64,000 bases of DNA from Aquabacterium commune (GTDB lineage Bacteria; Pseudomonadota; Gammaproteobacteria; Burkholderiales; Burkholderiaceae_C), in contig NZ_SNXW01000003.1 of the NCBI RefSeq assembly GCF_004362855.1, positions 124,001-188,000 of the forward strand, given 5' to 3'. The notes under the pieces were generated by a model that saw only the letters and a program-made list of their open reading frames with translations, was not told the origin of the DNA and searched no databases. Position 1 is the first letter of the stretch, and every line of letters begins with the position of its first letter. Both the position numbers and the translations under genes were made by a program. Positions 30,933 to 38,436 of the stretch are shown one piece after another.

Positions 30933-32026
30933 GCGTCGCCAAAGAACCACCCTTCCAGCACGGCCAGGTGCCCCGCACCGGCATCCTCCTCGTCAACCTC
31001 GGCACCCCTGAAGCCGCCACGGCCCCCGCGCTGCGCCGCTACCTGGGGCAGTTCCTGTGGGACCCGCGCGTGGTCGAGATCCCGCGCGCGGTGTGGTGGC
31101 CCATCCTGCACGGCATCATCCTGCGCGTGCGCCCGGCCAAGTCGGCCGCGAAGTACGCGAGCATCTGGACGCCGCAGGGCTCGCCGCTGCGCGTCTGGAC
31201 AGAAAAGCTCACCACCTTGCTGCAAGGCTTCATGGGCGAGCAAGGCCACCAGGTCCGCGTGCGCCACGCCATGCGCTATGGCCAGCCGAGCGTGTCGTCA
31301 GAACTCGACGCATTCAAGGCCGAGGGCGTGACCCGCGTGCTGGTGGTGCCGCTGTACCCGCAGTACTCCGGCGCGACCACGGCCAGCGTGATGGACGAAG
31401 TCTTTGACTGGGGCCGCAACACCCGCCTGCTGCCCGAACTGCGCCACATCAACCATTTTCACGACGACCCCGGCTACATCGCCGCCCTGGCCGCCAGCGT
31501 GCGCGAGCACTGGGCGCGCGAAGGCCGCCCCGACAAGCTGGTGATGAGCTTCCACGGCATGCCGCACCGCACCTTGCTGCTGGGCGACCCCTACCACTGC
31601 GAATGCCTGAAAACAGGCCGTCTGCTGGCCGAAGCCCTGGCGCTGACGAAAGACCAGTACGTGGTGACCTTCCAGAGCCGCTTCGGCAAAGCCAAGTGGC
31701 TGGAGCCCTACACCGAACCCACGCTGCGCGCGCTGGGCAAGGCTGGCACCAAGCGCGTGGACGTCGTCTGCCCCGCCTTTGTGGCCGATTGCATCGAGAC
31801 ACTGGAAGAAATCGCCATGGAGGGCAAGGAGGCCTTCCTCGAAAGCGGCGGCCAAGCTTTCCATTACATACCCTGCCTGAACGACCGCCTGGACTGGGTG
31901 CGCGCCTTCAGCCAGATCGTCACGCAGCACCTGCAAGGCTGGCCCACGCTGGCCGAGCAGCAGCCCTCGGCAGAAGAACTGCGCGCGCGCCAGCAACGCG
32001 CCAAAGAGCTCGGCGCGAAGGCTTGA
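30929..32026 (+). CDS. hemH: Ferrochelatase
   Basis: Inserts Fe2+ into protoporphyrin IX, the last step of heme synthesis. The 365 residues contain GILLVNLGTPEAATAPALRRYLGQFLWDPRVVE, the family signature LVVPLYPQYSGATTASVMDEV, VMSFHGMPHRTLLLGDPYHCEC (catalytic His) and SRFGKAKWLEPYTEPTL, then CPAFVADCIETLEEIAMEG (catalytic Glu). The first ATG in frame with the family N-terminus overlaps the kinase stop by 4 bases. The C-terminus has a charged extension (QPSAEELRARQQRAKELGAKA). Convergent with rmuC 33 bp away. Confidence 0.96.
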   Translation: MSVAKEPPFQHGQVPRTGILLVNLGTPEAATAPALRRYLGQFLWDPRVVEIPRAVWWPILHGIILRVRPAKSAAKYASIWTPQGSPLRVWTEKLTTLLQGFMGEQGHQVRVRHAMRYGQPSVSSELDAFKAEGVTRVLVVPLYPQYSGATTASVMDEVFDWGRNTRLLPELRHINHFHDDPGYIAALAASVREHWAREGRPDKLVMSFHGMPHRTLLLGDPYHCECLKTGRLLAEALALTKDQYVVTFQSRFGKAKWLEPYTEPTLRALGKAGTKRVDVVCPAFVADCIETLEEIAMEGKEAFLESGGQAFHYIPCLNDRLDWVRAFSQIVTQHLQGWPTLAEQQPSAEELRARQQRAKELGAKA

Positions 32027-32059
32027 GCCTCCTCGTCGCCCGGACGGTCGCCAGGGCGC

Positions 32060-33583
32060 TCAGACCAGCGGATCGGCGTCGGCCTCGTCAAGGGCCGATT
32101 CTTGGCCAGGCAGCAAAGCCTGCGCCTGTTTGTCCGGCAGGGCCACCACATCCCGCAGCGCCTTGGTCATGACGCGGGCACGCCGGTCGGCGTCGTCCAT
32201 GACCCGGCTGGCCTCGTCGAGCTTCTTGCGCGTCTTGGCCAGCACGTCACCGAACTTGGCGAACTCGGTCTTGACGGCACCCAGCACCTGCCAGACCTCG
32301 GTGGAGCGCTTCTCCAGGGCCAGTGTGCGAAAGCCCATCTGCAGGCTGTTGAGCGTGGCCAGCAAGGTGGTGGGCCCGGCCAGCACCACGCGGTGCTCGC
32401 GCTGCAACGCTTCCATCAGGCCGGGGCGGCGCAAGAGCTCGGCGTACAGGCCCTCCGTGGGCAAAAACAGGATGGCGAAATCGGTGGTGTGTGGCGGCGC
32501 CAGGTACTTGGTGGCGATGGTCTTGGCCTCGGCGCGGATGCGCAACTCCAACGCCTTGCCCGCGGCTTCGGCCTCGACGCGGTCTGCGCGGTCTTGGGCG
32601 TCCAGCAGGCGCTCGTAGTCCTCGCGGGGGAACTTGGCGTCCATCGGCAGCCAGACGGGTTCGCCCGAATCCTGGCGCCCCGGCAGCTTGATGGCGAACT
32701 CGACGCGCTCGTTGCTGCCGGGCACGGTGGCCACGTTCACCGCGTACTGCTCGATGGTGAAGACCTGCTCCAGCAGCCCCGCCAGCTGCACCTCGCCAAA
32801 CACGCCGCGCGACTTCACATTGGTCAGCACGCGTTTGAGGTCACCCACGCCTTGCGCCAAGCCCTGCATCTCGCCCAGGCCCTTGTGGACCTGCTCCAGG
32901 CGGTCGGCCACTTGCTTGAAGCTCTCGCCCAGGCGGGCTTCCAGCGTGGCGTGCAGCTTCTCATCGACGGTCTGGCGCATCTGCTCCAGCTTCTTCTCGT
33001 TGTCGGCCTGCAGGGCCTGCAGGCGCGTCTCGACCGTGGTGCGGACCTCGCCCAAGCGGCGGTCGTTGGACTCGGACAGCGCGCGCAGCTGCTCACCCAT
33101 GGCGTCCGACAGGCGCTTGAGCGAAGCCTCCTGCGCCTCGGTGAAGCGCGCCAGGGCCAGGGCTTGGGCCTCGCGCTGCGCCGAAGCCTGCAAGCCGGCC
33201 TGGTGGCTGCTGTCGCGCAACGCATCGGCCAGGGCCTGCTGCATGGCGGCCAGCTGCACGCGGAAGCTGTCGAGCTGTTCGTTTTGCGTGCGCGTGGCAT
33301 CGCCCTGCTGGCCCAGCACCGTCTGCTGGAACAGGCCAATCGCCTGCCCCAGGGACTGCGTCAGCTCCTGGCGCGTGCCGCTGGCACTGCGCTGCAGCTC
33401 TTCGCGCACCTCGCGCAGGTCGCGCTCGGTCTGGGCTTGCCGAGCATCGGCATGCGACTGGAGCTCTTGCGACAAAAGCGCCAGGGCCTGATCGGGTGAG
33501 GAGACCGGCCGCTTCAGCAGCCACACCAAAAGAAGCAGGTTGATGACCAGCAAGGCCACCACGACGAGGAGGGTCAAGTTCAT
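32060..33583 (-). CDS. rmuC: DNA recombination protein RmuC
   Basis: RmuC-family protein, linked in E. coli to limiting inversions at short inverted repeats; it belongs to a nuclease-like fold group. The 507 residues start with a membrane-anchor helix (MNLTLLVVVALLVINLLLLV) and continue with a long coiled coil rich in Gln/Glu/Arg/Leu (about 30-220). The conserved domain follows with RGVFGEVQLAGLLEQV, LPMDAKFPREDYERLL and DFAILFLPTEGLYAELL, then a VLAGPTTLLATLNSLQMGFRTL signature. The short acidic tail is variable. Single gene, convergent with hemH. Confidence 0.95.
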   Translation of the reverse strand: MNLTLLVVVALLVINLLLLVWLLKRPVSSPDQALALLSQELQSHADARQAQTERDLREVREELQRSASGTRQELTQSLGQAIGLFQQTVLGQQGDATRTQNEQLDSFRVQLAAMQQALADALRDSSHQAGLQASAQREAQALALARFTEAQEASLKRLSDAMGEQLRALSESNDRRLGEVRTTVETRLQALQADNEKKLEQMRQTVDEKLHATLEARLGESFKQVADRLEQVHKGLGEMQGLAQGVGDLKRVLTNVKSRGVFGEVQLAGLLEQVFTIEQYAVNVATVPGSNERVEFAIKLPGRQDSGEPVWLPMDAKFPREDYERLLDAQDRADRVEAEAAGKALELRIRAEAKTIATKYLAPPHTTDFAILFLPTEGLYAELLRRPGLMEALQREHRVVLAGPTTLLATLNSLQMGFRTLALEKRSTEVWQVLGAVKTEFAKFGDVLAKTRKKLDEASRVMDDADRRARVMTKALRDVVALPDKQAQALLPGQESALDEADADPLV

Positions 33584-33605
33584 GCGCTCGATTCTCTCAG
33601 ACGTG

Positions 33606-33629
33606 AAAAAGCCGCCTGAGCGGCGGCTT
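33606..33629 (-). terminator. Rho-independent terminator of scoAB
   Basis: On the minus strand AAGCCGCC/GGCGGCTT with a 5-nt loop runs into a T-tract. It lies 37-60 bp beyond the scoB stop and close to the rmuC start. Confidence 0.85.
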
Positions 33630-33665
33630 GGGTGGATGGGGCGGCTTGGGTGAGATGCGCTGTGG

Positions 33666-34298
33666 TCAGGCGAACTCGACGTGCGCGCCCGTCTTGGTGC
33701 GCACCTCGTCCTGGGTCACACCGGGTGCGATCTCGACGCACTTGAAGCCCGCGGGCGTCACGTCCAGCACGCACAGCTCGGTGATGACGCGGTCCACCAC
33801 GCCCAGCCCCGTCAAAGGCAGCGTGCAGGCCTGCAGCAACTTGTGCTCGCCGTTCTTGGCCGCGTGCTCCATGAGCACGACCACGCGCTTGACGCCGGCC
33901 ACCAGGTCCATGGCGCCGCCCATGCCCTTGACCATCTTGCCCGGAATCATCCAGTTGGCCAGGTCACCGTGCTCGGACACCTGCATGGCGCCCAGGATGG
34001 ACAGGTTGATCTTGCCGCCGCGGATCATGGCAAAGCTGTCGTGGCTGCCGAAGATGGACGAGCCCGGCAGCACCGTCACGGTCTGCTTGCCCGCGTTGAT
34101 CAGGTCGGCATCGACTTCGTTCTCGTTGGGGAAAGGGCCGATGCCCAGCATGCCGTTCTCGGACTGCAGCCAGACATCGATGTCCGGGCTGACGTGGTTG
34201 GCCACCAAAGTGGGCAGGCCGATGCCGAGGTTCACATAGAAGCCGTCCTGCAGCTCCTGAGCGGCGCGCGCCGCCATTTCATCGTGGGTCCAGGGCAT
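33666..34298 (-). CDS. scoB: 3-oxoacid CoA-transferase subunit B
   Basis: Beta subunit of succinyl-CoA:3-oxoacid CoA-transferase (family I), which activates acetoacetate using succinyl-CoA. The 210 residues include [28 protein letters not shown] with the catalytic Glu (E47), and [22 protein letters not shown]. The terminal segment is the usual [17 protein letters not shown]. It follows scoA after 3 bp. Substrate could also be another short 3-oxoacid or a ketoadipate; the scoA/scoB-type signatures favour acetoacetate. Confidence 0.94.
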   Translation of the reverse strand: MPWTHDEMAARAAQELQDGFYVNLGIGLPTLVANHVSPDIDVWLQSENGMLGIGPFPNENEVDADLINAGKQTVTVLPGSSIFGSHDSFAMIRGGKINLSILGAMQVSEHGDLANWMIPGKMVKGMGGAMDLVAGVKRVVVLMEHAAKNGEHKLLQACTLPLTGLGVVDRVITELCVLDVTPAGFKCVEIAPGVTQDEVRTKTGAHVEFA

Positions 34299-34301
34299 GG
34301 G

Positions 34302-35012
34302 TCAGGCTCCCTTCGGATTCTGTTGGGTGGTGCGCTTCTCGATGCGCTTCTCGGGCGTGGCGTTCAGCACGATGCGATGCACGTAGATGCCGGGCAGGTG
34401 CACGGCGTCCGGGTCCAGGCTGCCGGTCTCGACGACCTCCTCGACCTCGACCACCGTGAGCTTGCCGGCCATGGCCGCGGCCGGGTTGAAGTTGCGCGCG
34501 GTGCGACGGAACACCAGGTTGCCGCTCTTGTCGGCCTTCCAAGCCTTGACCAGGGCCACGTCGGGCACCAGGGCGCGCTCCATCACATAGACCTCACCGT
34601 CGAACTCGCGGGTTTCCTTGCCCTCGGCCACGATGGTGCCCACGCCCGTCTTGGTGAAGAAGGCCGGGATGCCCGCGCCACCGGCACGCAGCTTCTCGGC
34701 CAGCGTGCCTTGCGGCGTGAACTCCAGCTGCAACTCGCCGGCCAGGTACTGGCGCTCGAACTCCTTGTTCTCGCCCACGTAGCTGGAGATCATCTTCGTG
34801 ATCTGGCGGGTGTTGAGCAGCTTGCCCAGGCCGAAGCCATCGACACCGGCGTTGTTGGAGATCACCGTGAGGTCCCGGACCCCGCTGGCCTGCAGCGCGT
34901 CGATCAGCGCCTCAGGGATCCCACACAGGCCGAAGCCGCCCACGGCGAGCAATTGCCCGTCCTTCACAATCCCTGCCAACGCGCTGGCGGCGTCGGGATA
35001 GACCTTGTTCAT
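34302..35012 (-). CDS. scoA: 3-oxoacid CoA-transferase subunit A
   Basis: Alpha subunit partner of scoB. The 236 residues start [20 protein letters not shown]. They contain [20 protein letters not shown] (the glycine-rich CoA-binding signature), [44 protein letters not shown] and [16 protein letters not shown]. It is preceded by a 180-bp gap from the thioesterase gene containing that gene's terminator, so scoAB is a separate transcript. Confidence 0.94.
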   Translation of the reverse strand: MNKVYPDAASALAGIVKDGQLLAVGGFGLCGIPEALIDALQASGVRDLTVISNNAGVDGFGLGKLLNTRQITKMISSYVGENKEFERQYLAGELQLEFTPQGTLAEKLRAGGAGIPAFFTKTGVGTIVAEGKETREFDGEVYVMERALVPDVALVKAWKADKSGNLVFRRTARNFNPAAAMAGKLTVVEVEEVVETGSLDPDAVHLPGIYVHRIVLNATPEKRIEKRTTQQNPKGA

Positions 35013-35131
35013 CCAATCACTCCTTGGCTCAGGGGAATCTCGATGGAAGCCTCACGCGTGTTGCAGTGCAGCGTGACACAGCGTACACCCAGCCCTCGTG
35101 GAAAATCCAGAGGACACGGCTCGCCAGGGCG

Positions 35132-35162
35132 AAAAAAAACGCGCCCGTGGCGACAGGCGCGT
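35132..35162 (-). terminator. Rho-independent terminator of the SDR-thioesterase operon
   Basis: On the minus strand ACGCGCC/GGCGCGT forms a stem with a 10-nt loop and is followed by eight T. It lies about 30 bp past the thioesterase stop. Confidence 0.9.
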
Positions 35163-35192
35163 GCGGTGTTGCGAGGCCGCCAAACCCTTGGC

Positions 35193-35663
35193 TCACCTGC
35201 TCGGCAAGGCGGGTGGCACCTCGCCACCGGGCAGCGCAGGCGTGGGTGCCTTGAGCGCGCGGAAAGCCTCGGGCAAAGGCGTGGGCCGACCGGTGCCGTG
35301 GTTGACCCAGACCAGCGTGGCGCCGCCCGCGGCATGGGGCGCGCCGGGCTCGTCGCTGCGCTCCACCGTCACGAAGGTGTCGATGCTGGTGCGGCCGGGG
35401 TCGGCCACGTACAACTTGATCGTCACCGTGCCGGGGAACACCACCGGGCGGTAGAAGTTGAAGAAGGCGTTGGCGATGACCGGGCCCTCGCCCTCACCGC
35501 CCACCGAGCCGCTGATGGCCTGGATCCAGCTCACGCGGGCCTGCTCCATGTAGCGGAAATAGACGGTGTTGTTGACGTGGCCCAGGGCGTCCATGTCGCC
35601 CCAGAGGATGGGCAACTCCAGCTGGTGGACCAGGATCTTGTGTTCGGGAATCTCAAGGCGCAT
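35193..35663 (-). CDS. Acyl-CoA thioesterase (4HBT, hotdog fold)
   Basis: A 156-residue single hotdog domain. WGDMDALGHVNNTVYFRYME (about residues 21-40) is the 4HBT signature with the likely catalytic Asp25. SEPGAPHAAGGATLVWVNH-like strands complete the fold. It starts at the ATG giving MRLEIPEHKILVHQ; upstream codons in the same frame lie in the SDR gene. It hydrolyses acyl-CoA; chain length is not readable. It follows the SDR after 13 bp and lies by ETF-QO and scoAB, so a fatty-acid role is likely (inference). Confidence 0.88.
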   Translation of the reverse strand: MRLEIPEHKILVHQLELPILWGDMDALGHVNNTVYFRYMEQARVSWIQAISGSVGGEGEGPVIANAFFNFYRPVVFPGTVTIKLYVADPGRTSIDTFVTVERSDEPGAPHAAGGATLVWVNHGTGRPTPLPEAFRALKAPTPALPGGEVPPALPSR

Positions 35664-35676
35664 GGTGTCTTCCAGT

Positions 35677-36462
35677 TCAGCTTGCGGCCATGCCATCGTC
35701 GGCCGAGATGACCGCACCGTTGATGAAGTCGCTCTGCGCCGAGCACAGCATCACCACCAGGGCGTCCAGGTCCTTGGGGCTTCCCACGCGCTTGCGCGGC
35801 AGCATGTTGACCAGCTTCTGGCCCGATTCGGTGGACCAGTGGTGGTGGTTGATTTCCGTGTCGATGTAGCCCGGGCACACCGCGTTGGTGGTGATGCCAA
35901 AGCGCCCCCACTCGGCAGCCATGACCTTGGTCATGTGGATGACGGCGGCCTTGCTCATGCAATAGACGCCGATTTGAGGCAGCGTGCGCAGACCCGCGGC
36001 CGAGGCGATGTTGACGATGCGCCCGCCCGTGTAGGTTCCCGGCGCCGAGCCCTTGGCCCGTGCCAGCATGCGCTTGGCGACTTCCTGGGCGACGAAGAAC
36101 GAACCGCGCGTGTTGGTGTCGAAAACGAAGTCGTAGCTGTCTTCGGTGACATCGACCAGGCGCTCGGTGGTGCTCACACCCGAATTGTTGATCAGGATGT
36201 CGATGGGGCCGACCTCGGTCTCGGCATGGGCCACGGCCGAGCGGATGCTGGCCACGTCGGTCACGTCCACGCCCACCACGTGCGCATCCCCGCCTTCGGC
36301 TTCGATTTCTGCGCGCAAGGTTTTGAGCAACTCGACGCGGCGACCGGCCAGCACGACGGCCGCACCGGCCTGCGCCAGCGTCAGCGCGAACTGCTTGCCC
36401 AGGCCGCTGGAAGCGCCGGTGATCAGGGCCACGCGGCCGGAAAGGTCCAGGGTGTAACTCAT
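35677..36462 (-). CDS. SDR-family NAD(P)-dependent oxidoreductase
   Basis: A 261-residue classical short-chain dehydrogenase/reductase. The cofactor motif TGASSGLG is at about residues 15-22, then ILINNSGVS, the Ser of NIASAAGLRTL, and the catalytic YCMSK motif (Tyr-x-x-x-Lys). GAVISADDGMAA closes the fold. Position 37-41 (AGRRV, Arg after the second strand) suggests NADP(H) preference (inference). The substrate is unknown; a beta-hydroxyacyl-CoA is plausible from the thioesterase, scoAB and ETF-QO neighbours. Divergent from ETF-QO over 200 bp with a candidate operator. Confidence 0.88.
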   Translation of the reverse strand: MSYTLDLSGRVALITGASSGLGKQFALTLAQAGAAVVLAGRRVELLKTLRAEIEAEGGDAHVVGVDVTDVASIRSAVAHAETEVGPIDILINNSGVSTTERLVDVTEDSYDFVFDTNTRGSFFVAQEVAKRMLARAKGSAPGTYTGGRIVNIASAAGLRTLPQIGVYCMSKAAVIHMTKVMAAEWGRFGITTNAVCPGYIDTEINHHHWSTESGQKLVNMLPRKRVGSPKDLDALVVMLCSAQSDFINGAVISADDGMAAS

Positions 36463-36555
36463 GCGGGGTGCTCCTCAAACAGGCCACAAACCATAGCATG
36501 ACGGCAGGGGCCGACCGGCCACAGCCATCGCCCCACCCATGCGGGGGAGATTTTC

Positions 36556-36567
36556 GAACGATCGTGC
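36556..36567. promoter_or_regulatory. Imperfect palindrome GAACGATCGTGC, possible TetR-type operator
   Basis: The core ACGATCGT is an 8-bp perfect palindrome. It lies in the divergent SDR/ETF-QO spacer, about 95 bp upstream of the ETF-QO start. Betaproteobacterial fatty-acid regulators of the TetR family (FadP-type) are reported to bind ACG-N-CGT-type palindromes from memory, so this is a tentative match. Confidence 0.3.
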
Positions 36568-36662
36568 TTTTTTGTGCAGAATAGCGAACGTGTCTGCAAT
36601 TAGAATCGCGGGCTTGATCCAAGAACAACCCGGCCTGTTTTGTCCGAACAGAAGGAAGCACG

Positions 36663-38348
36663 ATGACGCCCCAGGAAATCCTTGAGCAGTTTGGTCCCCG
36701 AGAATCGATGGAGTACGACGTCGTCATCGTCGGTGCGGGCCCCGCTGGTTTGTCCACCGCCATCCGCCTCAAGCAACTGGCCGAAAAGGCTGGCAAGGAA
36801 GTCAACGTCGTCGTGCTGGAAAAGGGCTCCGAGCCTGGCGCGCACATCTTGTCGGGCGCCGTGATGGACCCGATCTCGATGAACGAGCTGTTCCCGAACT
36901 GGAAGGAACTCGGCGCACCGCTGAACCAGCCCGTCACCGCCGACGAAGTGCTGGTGCTGAGCGAGACCGGCGCCACCGCCACGCCGCAAGCCCTGATCCC
37001 CAACAACTTCCACAACCACGGCAACTACGTCATCAGCCTGGGCAACGTCACCCGCTGGCTGGGCCAGCAGGCCGAGGCGCTGGGCGTCGAGATCTTCCCT
37101 GGCTTCGCGGCCGCCGAGGTGCTCTACAACGACGATGGCTCCGTCAAGGGCGTGGCCACCGGCAACATGGGCATCGACAAATCGGGCGAGCCCACCGGTG
37201 ACTTCCAGCTGGGCATGGAGCTGCTGGGCAAGTACACCATCTTCGCCGAAGGCGCGCGCGGCCACCTGGGCAAGCAGCTGATCGCCAAGTTCAAGCTCGA
37301 CGAGGGCAAGGACCCGCAAAGCTACGCCATCGGCATCAAGGAACTGTGGGAAATCGACCCCGCCAAGGCCAAGCCCGGCCTGGTGGTGCACACCGCCGGC
37401 TGGCCCATGGACACCGCCACCTACGGCGGCGGCTTCCTCTACCACCTCGAAGACAACAAGGTGACGCTGGGCTTCGTGACCGGCCTGGACTACCAGAACC
37501 CCTGGCTGAGCCCCTTCGAAGAAATGCAGCGCTGGAAGACCCACCCCAGCATCAAGCAGTACCTGGAAGGCGCCAAGCGCCTGAGCTACGGTGCCCGCGC
37601 CATCACGGCCGGTGGCATCCTGTCGTTGCCCAAGTTCGTGTTCCCCGGTGGTGCGCTGGTCGGCTGTGACGCCGGCTTCCTCAACGCCGCTCGCATCAAA
37701 GGCTCGCACGCCGCCATGAAGACCGGCATGCTGTGCGCCGAGGCCATCTTCGAGGCCCTGGGCGCCGACCGCCAGCACGACGAGCTGAGCGCCTACCCCG
37801 CGTCCTTCGAGAAGAGCTGGCTCAAGGAAGAGCTGGACTCGTCCAAGAACTTCAAGCAGTGGTTCAAGAAGGGCATGTACGTGGGCATGCTGATGACCGG
37901 CATCGAGCAGTGGCTGCTGCCCCGCCTGGGCATGAAGGTCGCGCCCTGGACCATCCACCGCACGGAAGCCGATCACACCCGCCTGCTGCCCGCCGCACAG
38001 TGCGCCAAGATCGACTACCCGAAGCCGGACGGCAAGATCACCTTCGACCGCCTGAGCTCGGTGTTCGTCTCGAACACCAACCACACCGAGCACCAGCCGG
38101 CCCACCTGACGCTGAAGAACGCGTCGGTGCCCGTGCAGGTCAACCTGGCCAAGTTCGCCGGCCCCGAGTCGCGCTACTGCCCGGCCGGTGTGTACGAGTT
38201 CGTCAAGACCGACGACAACCAGGACAAGCTGGTGATCAACGCGCAGAACTGCGTGCACTGCAAGACCTGCGACATCAAGGACCCGACCCAGAACATCGTC
38301 TGGATCACGCCCGAAGGCGGCGGTGGCCCGAACTACGCCGGCATGTGA
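36663..38348 (+). CDS. etfD: Electron transfer flavoprotein-ubiquinone oxidoreductase
   Basis: Passes electrons from reduced ETF (beta-oxidation, amino acid catabolism) to the quinone pool at the inner membrane. The 561 residues have an N-terminal FAD motif (YDVVIVGAGPAGLSTAIRL) and GAHILSGAVMD. The family segment GGGFLYHLEDNKVTLGFVTGLDY and the quinone-associated middle region follow. The C-terminal 4Fe-4S cluster uses C-P-A-G-VYEF and then CVHCKTCDIKDPTQNI. An AAGGAAG ribosome site precedes the ATG. A single gene with its own terminator; the etfAB genes are not in this window. Confidence 0.95.
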   Translation: MTPQEILEQFGPRESMEYDVVIVGAGPAGLSTAIRLKQLAEKAGKEVNVVVLEKGSEPGAHILSGAVMDPISMNELFPNWKELGAPLNQPVTADEVLVLSETGATATPQALIPNNFHNHGNYVISLGNVTRWLGQQAEALGVEIFPGFAAAEVLYNDDGSVKGVATGNMGIDKSGEPTGDFQLGMELLGKYTIFAEGARGHLGKQLIAKFKLDEGKDPQSYAIGIKELWEIDPAKAKPGLVVHTAGWPMDTATYGGGFLYHLEDNKVTLGFVTGLDYQNPWLSPFEEMQRWKTHPSIKQYLEGAKRLSYGARAITAGGILSLPKFVFPGGALVGCDAGFLNAARIKGSHAAMKTGMLCAEAIFEALGADRQHDELSAYPASFEKSWLKEELDSSKNFKQWFKKGMYVGMLMTGIEQWLLPRLGMKVAPWTIHRTEADHTRLLPAAQCAKIDYPKPDGKITFDRLSSVFVSNTNHTEHQPAHLTLKNASVPVQVNLAKFAGPESRYCPAGVYEFVKTDDNQDKLVINAQNCVHCKTCDIKDPTQNIVWITPEGGGGPNYAGM

Positions 38349-38391
38349 CCAGGCTGGGGGCGCTGCAACAGCCGTCCCTCTCGTCAACGCC

Positions 38392-38419
38392 AAAAGGAGC
38401 CCCGAGGGGCTCCTTTTTT
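38392..38419. terminator. Bidirectional terminator between ETF-QO and the 957-residue gene
   Basis: AAAAGGAGCCCC and GGGGCTCCTTTT form a near-perfect palindrome with a short loop and T-runs on both sides, fitting termination of both convergent transcripts. Confidence 0.85.
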
Positions 38420-38436
38420 CATGCCATCGGCAGAAC

